Assembly (NCBI RefSeq): GCF_016864375.1
Contig: NZ_CP069358.1
Coordinates: forward strand, 124,001-188,000
DNA length: 64,000 bases
Direction: 5' to 3'
Source of the DNA: Microvirga sp. VF16
Lineage (GTDB): Bacteria; Pseudomonadota; Alphaproteobacteria; Rhizobiales; Beijerinckiaceae
The position numbers and the translations under genes were made by a program. Below are positions 34,103 through 42,592 of this stretch, piece by piece; the first letter of the stretch is position 1, and the number at the start of each line of letters is the position of its first letter. The notes beneath the pieces were generated by a model that ran no database searches, was not told where the DNA came from, and saw only the letters and a program-made list of their open reading frames with translations.

Positions 34103-34429
34103 TCAATCGGTGACTGCTACCTGACGAAACGCTTCACGGTGATAGGTGCGGAGCTTGTCCCGGACGTGCCGTTCGAAGAAAGGTAGGCCGCGGGCTGAAA
34201 GATCACGGGTGATCTTTCCGACAATGTCATCATCACCGTCGACCTCGAAGTCGGCTTGGTGAACCTCAGTGGCATAGGAGGAAAGATCGGCGTTCGACAA
34301 ACCAAGGAGGCGACCAGCCCAGAGGCCGGCGAGAACGTTCCGACGCGCGATCACGCTGTCACGAGTGTCGGCATCGAGACACCAGGATGGCGAACTCTGA
34401 TTGAAAGTCGTTGTGCCTGTCACATTCAT
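34103..34429 (-). CDS. ATP synthase inhibitor zeta-subunit family protein (DUF1476)
   Basis: 108 residues. From about residue 28 the pattern ARRNVLAGLWAGRLLGLSNA, then LSSYATEVHQADFEVDGDDD, matches the DUF1476 family, whose Paracoccus member is the zeta subunit that blocks the F1-ATPase rotor. The usual N-terminal inhibitory segment (MTTFDDREKAFE...) is replaced by an unrelated Ser/Thr-rich stretch, so this copy may not inhibit in the known way. It stands first in a leftward set with phaA and phaB, an unusual place, with a tandem TGTCAGGTT site 80 bp upstream. Confidence 0.8.
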   Translation of the reverse strand: MNVTGTTTFNQSSPSWCLDADTRDSVIARRNVLAGLWAGRLLGLSNADLSSYATEVHQADFEVDGDDDIVGKITRDLSARGLPFFERHVRDKLRTYHREAFRQVAVTD

Positions 34430-34508
34430 CGAAGCTCTCCCTCAAAGGTTCAGCCATCAGCCCCTTGGACCTGACAACCGGTGTGTCACGCAACGAGCCT
34501 GTACACGC

Positions 34509-34530
34509 CTCACCTGACATGAACCTGACA
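34509..34530 (-). promoter_or_regulatory. Tandem 11-bp repeat, TctD-type operator (zeta-phaAB side)
   Basis: Read on the minus strand: TGTCAGGTTCA directly followed by TGTCAGGTGAG, 80 bp upstream of the zeta-family start. Same repeat unit and period as the sites at 35187 and 41076. The regulator assignment is inferred. Confidence 0.6.
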
Positions 34531-35186
34531 AAAACCGCGAAATCTTGCAGGTGAGCCATGCGTGGGCGCAACGTTTCAAAGGCTTGCCTCCAGCTCCAGG
34601 TTGCATATGTCGTAGCTTCAAGACGGGCGACGTTCTGGCCCGATCACCAAGCATTCGATGATCGGTCTAAGCCTTTTGTTTATTAAGAGAACCCGACAAG
34701 CGGGTCATACGCTCAAGGAAGCGCTCGGGCACCCATCCAGCTCCAGGATTGTCAGGTGAACCGATGAAGCAGACCGACGACGATGTGGACGAAGTCCTCG
34801 CCGGCATCAGGCGGAATACAGCCATTCCGATCCAACGCTTCTTTGACTCGGTCACCGCGGCACGGCTCGAGGAGACGACAAGCCGGCAGAACAGAACCCC
34901 AATCGGTTCATCAAAGCTTGGCCGTTCAGGCACAGCCCGAGGACCGCGCAGGTTGTTGGAAGCTATAAGCTTGTCGCTGAAGAGCGCCTTGCGGGCAGAA
35001 ACGTTCGCTCGTGTCGTCCGCCGAGTCTGCAGGCACAAGTAGATCCCGGTATCAACGATAGTGCGGTTGAAGATCTCCCCGTCTGATCGGGCCCTTCCTG
35101 CGAAGACGGATCCGGCTCTCGCATCAGAGAATCCTGCCAAACCTGTGCGCTGCCTGCATTTGCCTGCGCTGCCTGTCCCGGAAGTT

Positions 35187-35208
35187 AGTCAGGTTGCTGT
35201 CAGGTTCA
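35187..35208 (+). promoter_or_regulatory. Tandem 11-bp repeat, TctD-type operator (tctBA side)
   Basis: AGTCAGGTTGC directly followed by TGTCAGGTTCA, 71 bp upstream of the tctC remnant and about 180 bp upstream of tctB. Two half-sites one helical turn apart are typical of OmpR-family response regulators. Confidence 0.65.
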
Positions 35209-35279
35209 TCCCATAGGTCGTTGCCCGCGACTGCACAAAGCAGCCGGTGAGAACCTCAGCCATCCTGGGAGGATGACCC

Positions 35280-35375
35280 ATGATCAACTTCCGCCCGAGC
35301 CTGTCACAGGCATCGATCGTTGCTGCGACGGTCCCTTTCGCCACTTCAGCCTTAGCGCCCGCTCGGATCTTGTGA
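35280..35375 (+). pseudogene. Vestigial tctC: signal peptide only
   Basis: A 31-codon frame with an excellent ribosome site (GGGAGGA, six bases before the ATG) reads MINFRPSLSQASIVAATVPF, then ATSALA, then PARIL and stop. The first 26 residues look like a Bug-family export signal. The frame ends six bases before the tctB ribosome site. In typical tctCBA operons tctC stands exactly here, so the simplest reading is an internal deletion of tctC. A regulatory leader peptide is the alternative. Confidence 0.55.
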
Positions 35376-35391
35376 TGTCAGGGAGATGCCA

Positions 35392-35892
35392 ATGTCAGAC
35401 GTACAGCAGATAACGATGCCCGGAGCACAGCCCCGCGTGCACATCGACATCGCGGGCCTCGCCATCGCTCTCATTCTCCTGGCCCTGGCCGGCCTGGTCT
35501 GGTGGGACATGACCAAGCTCCAGCTTCTGTCCCCCTATGATGTCGGCCCGAAAGCCATGCCCGTGATCGTCTCGTCCGGGCTTGCCCTTCTGGCGGTCGG
35601 CAACGGGATCAGCGCCTTCAGGGGTGATCTCCCGCGCCGGGACAGCCTCGACTGGAAGCCGATTGCCCTGATCCTCGGTGGGCTCGCCTGCCTGATCATC
35701 CTCATCGCCATTGGCGGCGGCTTCATGATCGGTACGGCGATCCTGTTCGCCACGACCTCAGCGGCCTTCGGTCGTCGCGCATTCCTAACCGATCTCCTGA
35801 TCGGCGCCGTGATCGCCGTCGTCGTTTACCTGCTCTTCGCCAAGCTCCTGGCCCTGTCCCTTCCGGCCGGGCCGCTTGAACGTCTGTTGTGA
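35392..35892 (+). CDS. tctB: Tripartite tricarboxylate transporter small membrane subunit
   Basis: 166 residues, four membrane helices (for example AGLAIALILLALAGLVWWDM near the start, LILGGLACLIILIAIGGGFM, and AVIAVVVYLLFAKLLALSLP). Length and helix layout match TctB. GGGAG at 35381-35385 is six bases before the ATG at 35392 and directly abuts the one at 35386, so the former is chosen. Stop TGA at 35890-35892, eight bases before the likely tctA start. It works with TctA as the membrane channel for a carboxylate delivered by a TctC protein. Confidence 0.93.
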   Translation: MSDVQQITMPGAQPRVHIDIAGLAIALILLALAGLVWWDMTKLQLLSPYDVGPKAMPVIVSSGLALLAVGNGISAFRGDLPRRDSLDWKPIALILGGLACLIILIAIGGGFMIGTAILFATTSAAFGRRAFLTDLLIGAVIAVVVYLLFAKLLALSLPAGPLERLL

Positions 35893-35900
35893 GGCCTGTC

Positions 35901-37400
<1,500 letters not shown>

Positions 37401-37412
37401 TCTAAAGGTCAC

Positions 37413-37439
37413 ATCCCCGACTCCCCAGGAGCCGGGGAT
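37413..37439 (+). terminator. Hairpin terminator after tctA
   Basis: ATCCCCG-A-CTCC and GGAG-C-CGGGGAT fold into an 11-pair stem with one mismatch and a CCA loop, 13 bp after the tctA stop, followed by CCTGTTTG. Confidence 0.6.
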
Positions 37440-37493
37440 CCTGTTTGGGTCGTGTCACGATCGGAAGCGTCTGGAATGCAGGAGGTCAAGCCC

Positions 37494-37880
37494 GTGGAAG
37501 ATATGACGTCGACAGTCCGTGAGGCCGTGATCCGGACGATTGCAATGCCCTCCGACACGAACCCGGCCGGCGACATCTTTGGCGGCTGGCTGATGTCGCA
37601 GATGGATCTCGCCGCGGGCAATGCCGCAGCACGACGGGCACGCGGCCGATGCGTGACGGTGGCAGTCGACGGTATGACCTTTCACAGTCCGGTGCATGTC
37701 GGAGACGAGGTTTCCGTCTACGCGGATCTGATGTCGGTTGGTCGGACCTCGATGAAGTTCAAGGTTGAGGCCTGGCGCCGCTCCCGTGATGGCGACGAGC
37801 AGGTCAAGGTGACAGAGGCAGTCTTTACTTTCGTGGCGATCGATAGCGGCTCCCGTCCACGTCCTATCCCGCCGACCTGA
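37494..37880 (+). CDS. Acyl-CoA thioesterase, YciA-like hotdog protein
   Basis: 128 residues from a GTG eight bases after AGGAGG; ATG codons at 37476 and 37503 are alternatives. The hotdog motif is RTIAMPSDTNPAGDIFGGWL with SQMDLAAGNAA, where Asp and Asn sit at the active site. Next comes the strand GRCVTVAVDGMTFHSPVHVG. The enzyme hydrolyses short acyl-CoA thioesters in the cytosol. It lies between tctBA and the convergent two-component genes, so it may tune the acyl-CoA pool that feeds PHB. Confidence 0.9.
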   Translation: MEDMTSTVREAVIRTIAMPSDTNPAGDIFGGWLMSQMDLAAGNAAARRARGRCVTVAVDGMTFHSPVHVGDEVSVYADLMSVGRTSMKFKVEAWRRSRDGDEQVKVTEAVFTFVAIDSGSRPRPIPPT

Positions 37881-37897
37881 TGAAACCTGGGGGCGAT

Positions 37898-38989
37898 TTA
37901 CGGTATGTCACTTTCAGGTTGTGTCGAACGGCGCCATTCACCCAAAAGACGCTGGCGCTTGGCGCGATCTTGGACAGCAAGCAGTTCCGGCCCGATGGTG
38001 ATCGGCCGCAGAAGTCCGGATGTGCCCAACCAGAGCGGTCCGTCCACCTCCTCCGGAAGGGTCCCCTCAAAGCTGAAGAAGAACGAGGCTTCACGGCTTT
38101 TCTTCTGGCCTCGATCGGAGAGCAGGTAATCCAACAATCGAAAGGCAATTGCAGGGTTCCTGGACGAGCGCGGGATGAAGGCCGCCCGGCTGAGAACAAC
38201 GGTGTAGTCCCGGGGAATGACGATCCCTATGTGGGCTCCACGTCTCTGAGCTCCGACAGCATAGGACCCGATCAGATTGTACCCGATGGCCAGGCGCCCG
38301 GCAGAGAGATCAGCCAGGAGATCGCTGCTACAGCACCGCATGACCAAGTCGGCCCGTCCGAATGCCTCAAGAAGACGCCCGAAGATGGCCGTGCCTCGAG
38401 CATCATAGGAGGCAAAGAGATAGCCGATCCCCGACTGGGCAATATCGTAAGACCCGATCTTCCCATTGTACTTTTCGGGCTTTGATCGAAGCAGATTGAG
38501 AAGTTCCACCCGTGTGCGCGGTACGTCTTCCGGAGGAACGAGGTCGCGGTTGAACACGATGACAGCCGGTTCGAACGTAAAGCCGAAGATCTCGTCGCGC
38601 CAGCGTGTCCAGGATGGCAGCTGAAGGGTCAGAGGCGAGCGATAACTCGTGCCACAGCCGTCATTGACGAGTTTAACCAGCTGATCAACGGACGACGAGA
38701 GGACCAGATCCATGGTCCCTTGCTTCGCATTGCATTCCTTTGATGCCTGATCGAACAGATCATTGGTAACGTACTCACTGTATTCGATCGTCACATTTGG
38801 TGCGAGCACCTGAAAGTCCCGGATCAAAGGCTCCATGGCGGAAAGGTCCGTCGCACCATGAACTGACAGGACTGTTTGCTGTTCGCTTGGAGCAGAAAAG
38901 ACGGCTTTCTCGGCAGCCTCTACCATGTGAATGGAAAGACTGGTCAAAAAGCCAGCTACAGCCAATGCTGCCTTGAATCCCCTGATCAA
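37898..38989 (-). CDS. Periplasmic binding protein linked to TctDE-type two-component system
   Basis: 363 residues with a signal peptide (cleavage near MVEAAEK) and an extended periplasmic-binding fold: VLSVHGATDLSAMEPLIRDF and FAFEPAV-like IFGFTFEPAVIVFNRDLVPP. The start is TTG at 38987-38989, overlapping the kinase stop as TTGA after GGAG. Gene order regulator-kinase-binding protein suggests that it presents the carboxylate ligand to the sensor kinase rather than to a transporter. Similar three-gene sets exist in proteobacteria. Ligand unknown. Confidence 0.85.
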   Translation of the reverse strand: MIRGFKAALAVAGFLTSLSIHMVEAAEKAVFSAPSEQQTVLSVHGATDLSAMEPLIRDFQVLAPNVTIEYSEYVTNDLFDQASKECNAKQGTMDLVLSSSVDQLVKLVNDGCGTSYRSPLTLQLPSWTRWRDEIFGFTFEPAVIVFNRDLVPPEDVPRTRVELLNLLRSKPEKYNGKIGSYDIAQSGIGYLFASYDARGTAIFGRLLEAFGRADLVMRCCSSDLLADLSAGRLAIGYNLIGSYAVGAQRRGAHIGIVIPRDYTVVLSRAAFIPRSSRNPAIAFRLLDYLLSDRGQKKSREASFFFSFEGTLPEEVDGPLWLGTSGLLRPITIGPELLAVQDRAKRQRLLGEWRRSTQPESDIP

Positions 38990-40395
38990 GATGCATCTCC
39001 GCTCTCGATCGGCATGGGAGTCTCATAGTGTCTCTTGAAGCGCATGATGACTGCAAATCCATCATCGGAGCGCTTGCGAAAGCGAAGCTCGCCTCCATGT
39101 GCCCGAACGACATCCCCAGCAATCGAGAGGCCCAGGCCGGAACCAGTCGTACTTTTTGTATGAAATGGCTCCCGGACCCGCTGCCATTCCGGAACCGGAA
39201 TCCCCGGCCCGTCATCAACAACCTCGACGACAGCAGCATCCCCATCCGTAAGAACCCGAACCTCCAGACGTGTCTCGGCGCCATGCTTCAAGGCGTTGTG
39301 GATCAGGTTCGATAGCGCTTCACGCAAGCTGACCGCGTCGCCCCTGATGAGCACCGGTTCTTGCGGATCACTGAAGGAGATGTCGACGTCGCGATCGAGC
39401 GAGAGAGGCACGGCGCTGATCAGGGTCTGACGGGCAAGGGCGGCCAGATCCATGGTGTCAAACTCCGCAACCTCCGCCCGATGAATAATCATGGCATGGT
39501 TGAGAAGCTGGTTCGTCAGGCGCCCCAATTCGGCGGTTCGTTCCTTGACCCGGGAGAGTTGCTGCTCCCGTCGCTCCGGCCTGGACTCCTCGGTGAGGAG
39601 ATCGACCTGGGATGCCAATCCTGCCAGAGGCGTTCGGATCTGATGAGCGGCATCGGCAATGAACCGTTGCATCAGGGCAATGCGGCCGGAGAGCCGATCC
39701 ATGAAACGATTGATGGTGGTGACGAGCGTCTGGATCTCGCGCGGGATCTCAAGGTCGAGCGGAGTCAGATCCTTGGGATCCCGTGACCGCAGTTCGCGCT
39801 CCACACGTGTCAGGGGAGCTAGAGCTCGTCGGACGGCAAACAGGACAGCCATGAAGGCAAGGCTGGTCATAGCGAACACCAGCAGCAAAGCCTTGAAAGT
39901 CAGATCTCGTGCCAGACTGGTACGAGCCTCACGGGTTTGTGCAACCACAACCTGAGCCCATCCCGGTGTCGCAGGATCCGAGACGAGGCGTCCGACAGTG
40001 GCGATCCTGACGGGGAAACCCCGGTATTCACCGTCGAAGATCACCGGTGTTCGTGTTTCAGCTGAAGATCCTGCAGGGATCAGATCATCGTATCCGGTTA
40101 GAACAACTCCGCGTGGGGCGACGACCTTGTAGAAGATGCGATCATTGGCCGACAGCGAGAGCGTTTCGAACGCGGAAAACGGAGGATCAACCGAAACCGT
40201 ACCCTCTTGAGCATAGATACTCTCCGCGATCTGGAGGGCGGCTCCCACCAAAAGACGATCATAGGCATCATCAGCCGCAACTCGGGCATAGAACCATGCG
40301 GCTGTTCCCAGCACGATCGATCCGGCACCGAAGATAAGGGCAATGACCAGAATGATGCGGGAGTAGAGGGAAGGGCCTGATCTGATCATTGGCAT
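38986..40395 (-). CDS. Sensor histidine kinase, TctE-like
   Basis: 469 residues. Two membrane helices (ILVIALIFGAGSIVLGTAAW and ALLLVFAMTSLAFMAVLFAV) flank a periplasmic sensor of about 140 residues. A HAMP-like segment precedes the H-box FIADAAHQIRTPLAGLASQV, whose His is the phosphorylation site. The ATPase domain has NLIHNALKHGA (N), DDGPGIP (G1) and STTGSGLGLSI (G2). It overlaps the regulator gene; a start at the second ATG (40389) would give an ATGA overlap. It probably senses tricarboxylates with the adjacent binding protein. Confidence 0.94.
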   Translation of the reverse strand: MPMIRSGPSLYSRIILVIALIFGAGSIVLGTAAWFYARVAADDAYDRLLVGAALQIAESIYAQEGTVSVDPPFSAFETLSLSANDRIFYKVVAPRGVVLTGYDDLIPAGSSAETRTPVIFDGEYRGFPVRIATVGRLVSDPATPGWAQVVVAQTREARTSLARDLTFKALLLVFAMTSLAFMAVLFAVRRALAPLTRVERELRSRDPKDLTPLDLEIPREIQTLVTTINRFMDRLSGRIALMQRFIADAAHQIRTPLAGLASQVDLLTEESRPERREQQLSRVKERTAELGRLTNQLLNHAMIIHRAEVAEFDTMDLAALARQTLISAVPLSLDRDVDISFSDPQEPVLIRGDAVSLREALSNLIHNALKHGAETRLEVRVLTDGDAAVVEVVDDGPGIPVPEWQRVREPFHTKSTTGSGLGLSIAGDVVRAHGGELRFRKRSDDGFAVIMRFKRHYETPMPIESGDAS

Positions 40396-41051
40396 ACGAT
40401 CTGGTAGCCAAGCCCCCGCAATGTCCGGATTTCCGCGCCAGACCCAGCCAGTTTCTTTCGCAACCGGGCGACATACTGTTCCACGGCATTCGGGCTGGGC
40501 TCGTCATCAAACCCGAACAGCTGATCGACAAGTTCGTCCTTGCCGAAGATCCGGCCCGGCCGTGCCGCCAGGATCTCGAGCAGCGTCAGTTCCCGGCGGG
40601 TCAGATCGATGGGAGTGCCATTGATCCTCACGGCTCGTGAGCCCCGGTCGACGGTCACCTGCCCGCAGACCAGCTGATTGGTGGACTCGCCAGCACTGCG
40701 CCGGAGGAGTGCTCGCGCCCTCGCCTCCAGCTCACGGTAGTCGAACGGCTTCACCAGGTAATCGTCCGCCCCGAGATCGAGCGCGTCGACCCGGTCGTCG
40801 ACCTGCGACCGGGCTGTGAGGACAAGAACCGGGGTTTTCGATTTTCGCTGCCTGAGGCGTTTGAGGATTGTGAAGCCGTCGAGCGCCGGCAGGTTCACAT
40901 CGAGGATCAGAAGATCATAGGCCTGGACCTCCAGAACCTCGTCGGCCACGCCCCCGTCCTTCTCCCAATCAACCGTGTGGCCGATCCGCTCGAACCGGGC
41001 GACGATCGCCTCCCCGACGTCCTCGGTATCTTCCACGAGCAGGATCCGCAT
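40386..41051 (-). CDS. tctD: Response regulator, TctD-like (OmpR family)
   Basis: 221 residues. The receiver domain has acidic pair VEDTED, phospho-acceptor Asp in LLILDVNLPALDG (about residue 51), Thr in VLTARS and Lys in YLVKPFDYRE. The C-terminal winged helix (about 130-220) has PIDLTRRELTLLEILAARPG and PNAVEQYVARLRKKLAGSGA. OmpR-family members bind tandem direct repeats, and such a repeat lies 25 bp upstream of this start in the region shared with the divergent lyase genes. Gene symbol by similarity of protein and context. Confidence 0.9.
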   Translation of the reverse strand: MRILLVEDTEDVGEAIVARFERIGHTVDWEKDGGVADEVLEVQAYDLLILDVNLPALDGFTILKRLRQRKSKTPVLVLTARSQVDDRVDALDLGADDYLVKPFDYRELEARARALLRRSAGESTNQLVCGQVTVDRGSRAVRINGTPIDLTRRELTLLEILAARPGRIFGKDELVDQLFGFDDEPSPNAVEQYVARLRKKLAGSGAEIRTLRGLGYQIVCQ

Positions 41052-41075
41052 CTCCGTCCCTCACCAACTCCCGGC

Positions 41076-41097
41076 TGTCAGGTTGATGACAGGTTCA
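41076..41097 (+). promoter_or_regulatory. Tandem 11-bp repeat, TctD-type operator (tctD / lyase intergenic)
   Basis: TGTCAGGTTGA directly followed by TGACAGGTTCA. It lies 25 bp before the tctD-like start and about 175 bp before the ATP-citrate-lyase-like genes, so it could serve both directions. Confidence 0.7.
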
Positions 41098-41270
41098 CAG
41101 GGTACGCAACTCGCATGAGGCCGCCAAGAGGCGAGTGCGTTCCGCCCGACAGGCCGCCCGAAGTGCTCCAACGATGAGCCGCCAAGCGGGGCTGTAACAG
41201 GCTAACGAGGGAACTGGTCCATCGGCGATGACCCTCCATGAGCAAGAGCAACCGTCTAAGGTAGGATGAA

Positions 41271-42557
41271 ATGCAGATTACAGGCATGCTCCACGGAGCC
41301 AAGCTGCTTCAGTTCGCCGGGTTCCCGACCTCGGAGGTGCTCGGCCCTGACGCCAGCGAGGAGGAGATCCGGGCCCTCATCGACCGCTGCGGCAGCGTGT
41401 TCATCAAGCCGGTGTTCAAGGGCGGCGTCGGCAAGAAGGGCAAGGCCGGCCTCCTCGGCCGCGCCTCGGACCTGAAGACCGCTCTCGCGGAGAAGGAGCG
41501 GCTCTACTTCGTCGAGCATCGGGTCGGCGCCACGGTGGCTAAGGCCAATGGGGTGACCTTCGAGGGTGCCGTGCCGGCCGAGCACGAGGTCTACTTCTCG
41601 ATCTCGGACTCGACCCGTTTCCGAGCGCCCACTATGACCCTAACCCACCATGGCGGCATGGACATCGAGGAGGTCGACAAGAGCCTCGTGGCCCAGATCC
41701 CCTTCGACGCGCTGACCGGCCTCAAGGCTTTCGTGGTCGCCAACGCCCTCTCGGAGCTCAACGCCCCCAAGCAGATCATCTCCCCTCTCGTCCAGCAATT
41801 GCCCAAGCTGTGGGAGCTCTACCACAACTTCGGCATGACGACGCTCGAGCTGAACCCGATCCGCATGCGCCCGGACCGGAACGGGCGCCTGACCCCGGTG
41901 GCCTGTGACTTCAAGTGCGGCTTCGACCGGGACGACCCGCGCTGGGAGCGGCTCAACCTGCCCAACCACCTGTTCGCGGTCGACTACTCGGACTTCGAGC
42001 TGGAGATCAACCAGCTTCGCACCTACCAGGGCCAGAGCGACGTCTATGTCATCAACCCGCAGGGCACCATCCTGGCACCCACCTTCGGCGGCGGCGCCAA
42101 CTCCCTCGTCACCCAAATGCTGGGCGACGACGCGATCATCTCGTCTGACTTCGGGGGCAACCCTCCGTACGCCAAGATGAAGGAGGTGGCTCGGATCTGC
42201 TTCAAGCACTGGCTCAAGCAGTCGAACGTGCTGTTCATCATCGGCGGCAAGTCGAACAACACCGACATCTTCGAGACCTTCCGCGCCATGGCCGATGCCC
42301 TGCGCGAGCACTTCGGCCAGCATGGCCCGACACCCCTCTACGTCGTTGCGGGTCGCGGCGGGCCCAACCTCATTCGTGGCATGGGCGCCCTGCGCGACAC
42401 GCTCGAGGCGCTCGGTGTTCCCTATCGGCTGTTCGGCTTCGACTCCGACATGAGCGAGGTCATCAACCATGCCCGTGCCGCGGATGCCTGGATGAAGGCC
42501 GGCGGACGCGATGAGGTCGCGGCGAAGCTGCGCATCCCGGTGGCGGCTGCTGCCTGA
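41271..42557 (+). CDS. ATP-citrate lyase-like small subunit (ATP-grasp and citrate-binding domains)
   Basis: 428 residues. The N-terminal 240 residues form an ATP-grasp domain as in succinyl-CoA synthetase beta (IKPVFKGGVGKKGKAGLLGR for nucleotide, TTLELNPIRMRPDRN for magnesium). The C-terminal half (about 245-420) is the citrate-binding domain typical of ATP-citrate lyase, with PTFGGGANSLVTQMLGDDAI and IIGGKSNNTDIFETFRAMAD. It should activate citrate with ATP and CoA together with the next gene. RBS AGGTAGG. Head of a rightward set (this gene, large subunit, terC). Confidence 0.88.
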   Translation: MQITGMLHGAKLLQFAGFPTSEVLGPDASEEEIRALIDRCGSVFIKPVFKGGVGKKGKAGLLGRASDLKTALAEKERLYFVEHRVGATVAKANGVTFEGAVPAEHEVYFSISDSTRFRAPTMTLTHHGGMDIEEVDKSLVAQIPFDALTGLKAFVVANALSELNAPKQIISPLVQQLPKLWELYHNFGMTTLELNPIRMRPDRNGRLTPVACDFKCGFDRDDPRWERLNLPNHLFAVDYSDFELEINQLRTYQGQSDVYVINPQGTILAPTFGGGANSLVTQMLGDDAIISSDFGGNPPYAKMKEVARICFKHWLKQSNVLFIIGGKSNNTDIFETFRAMADALREHFGQHGPTPLYVVAGRGGPNLIRGMGALRDTLEALGVPYRLFGFDSDMSEVINHARAADAWMKAGGRDEVAAKLRIPVAAAA

Positions 42558-42592
42558 GCCGGCCCACGCACGAATAGATTGGAGGAGACACA

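Larger units (their letters stand above)
34430..35279. other. Regulatory and unassigned stretch between divergent zeta and tct sets
   Basis: It holds tandem 11-bp repeats at 34509-34530 and 35187-35208 and isolated TGTCAGGT words near 34469 and 34751. Two open frames overlap here: a rightward one at 34764-35042 (93 codons, MKQTDDDVDEVLAGIRRNTA) and a leftward one at 34667-35140. Neither has a convincing pattern; the rightward one has the better N-terminus but lacks a clear ribosome site. Confidence 0.35.
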
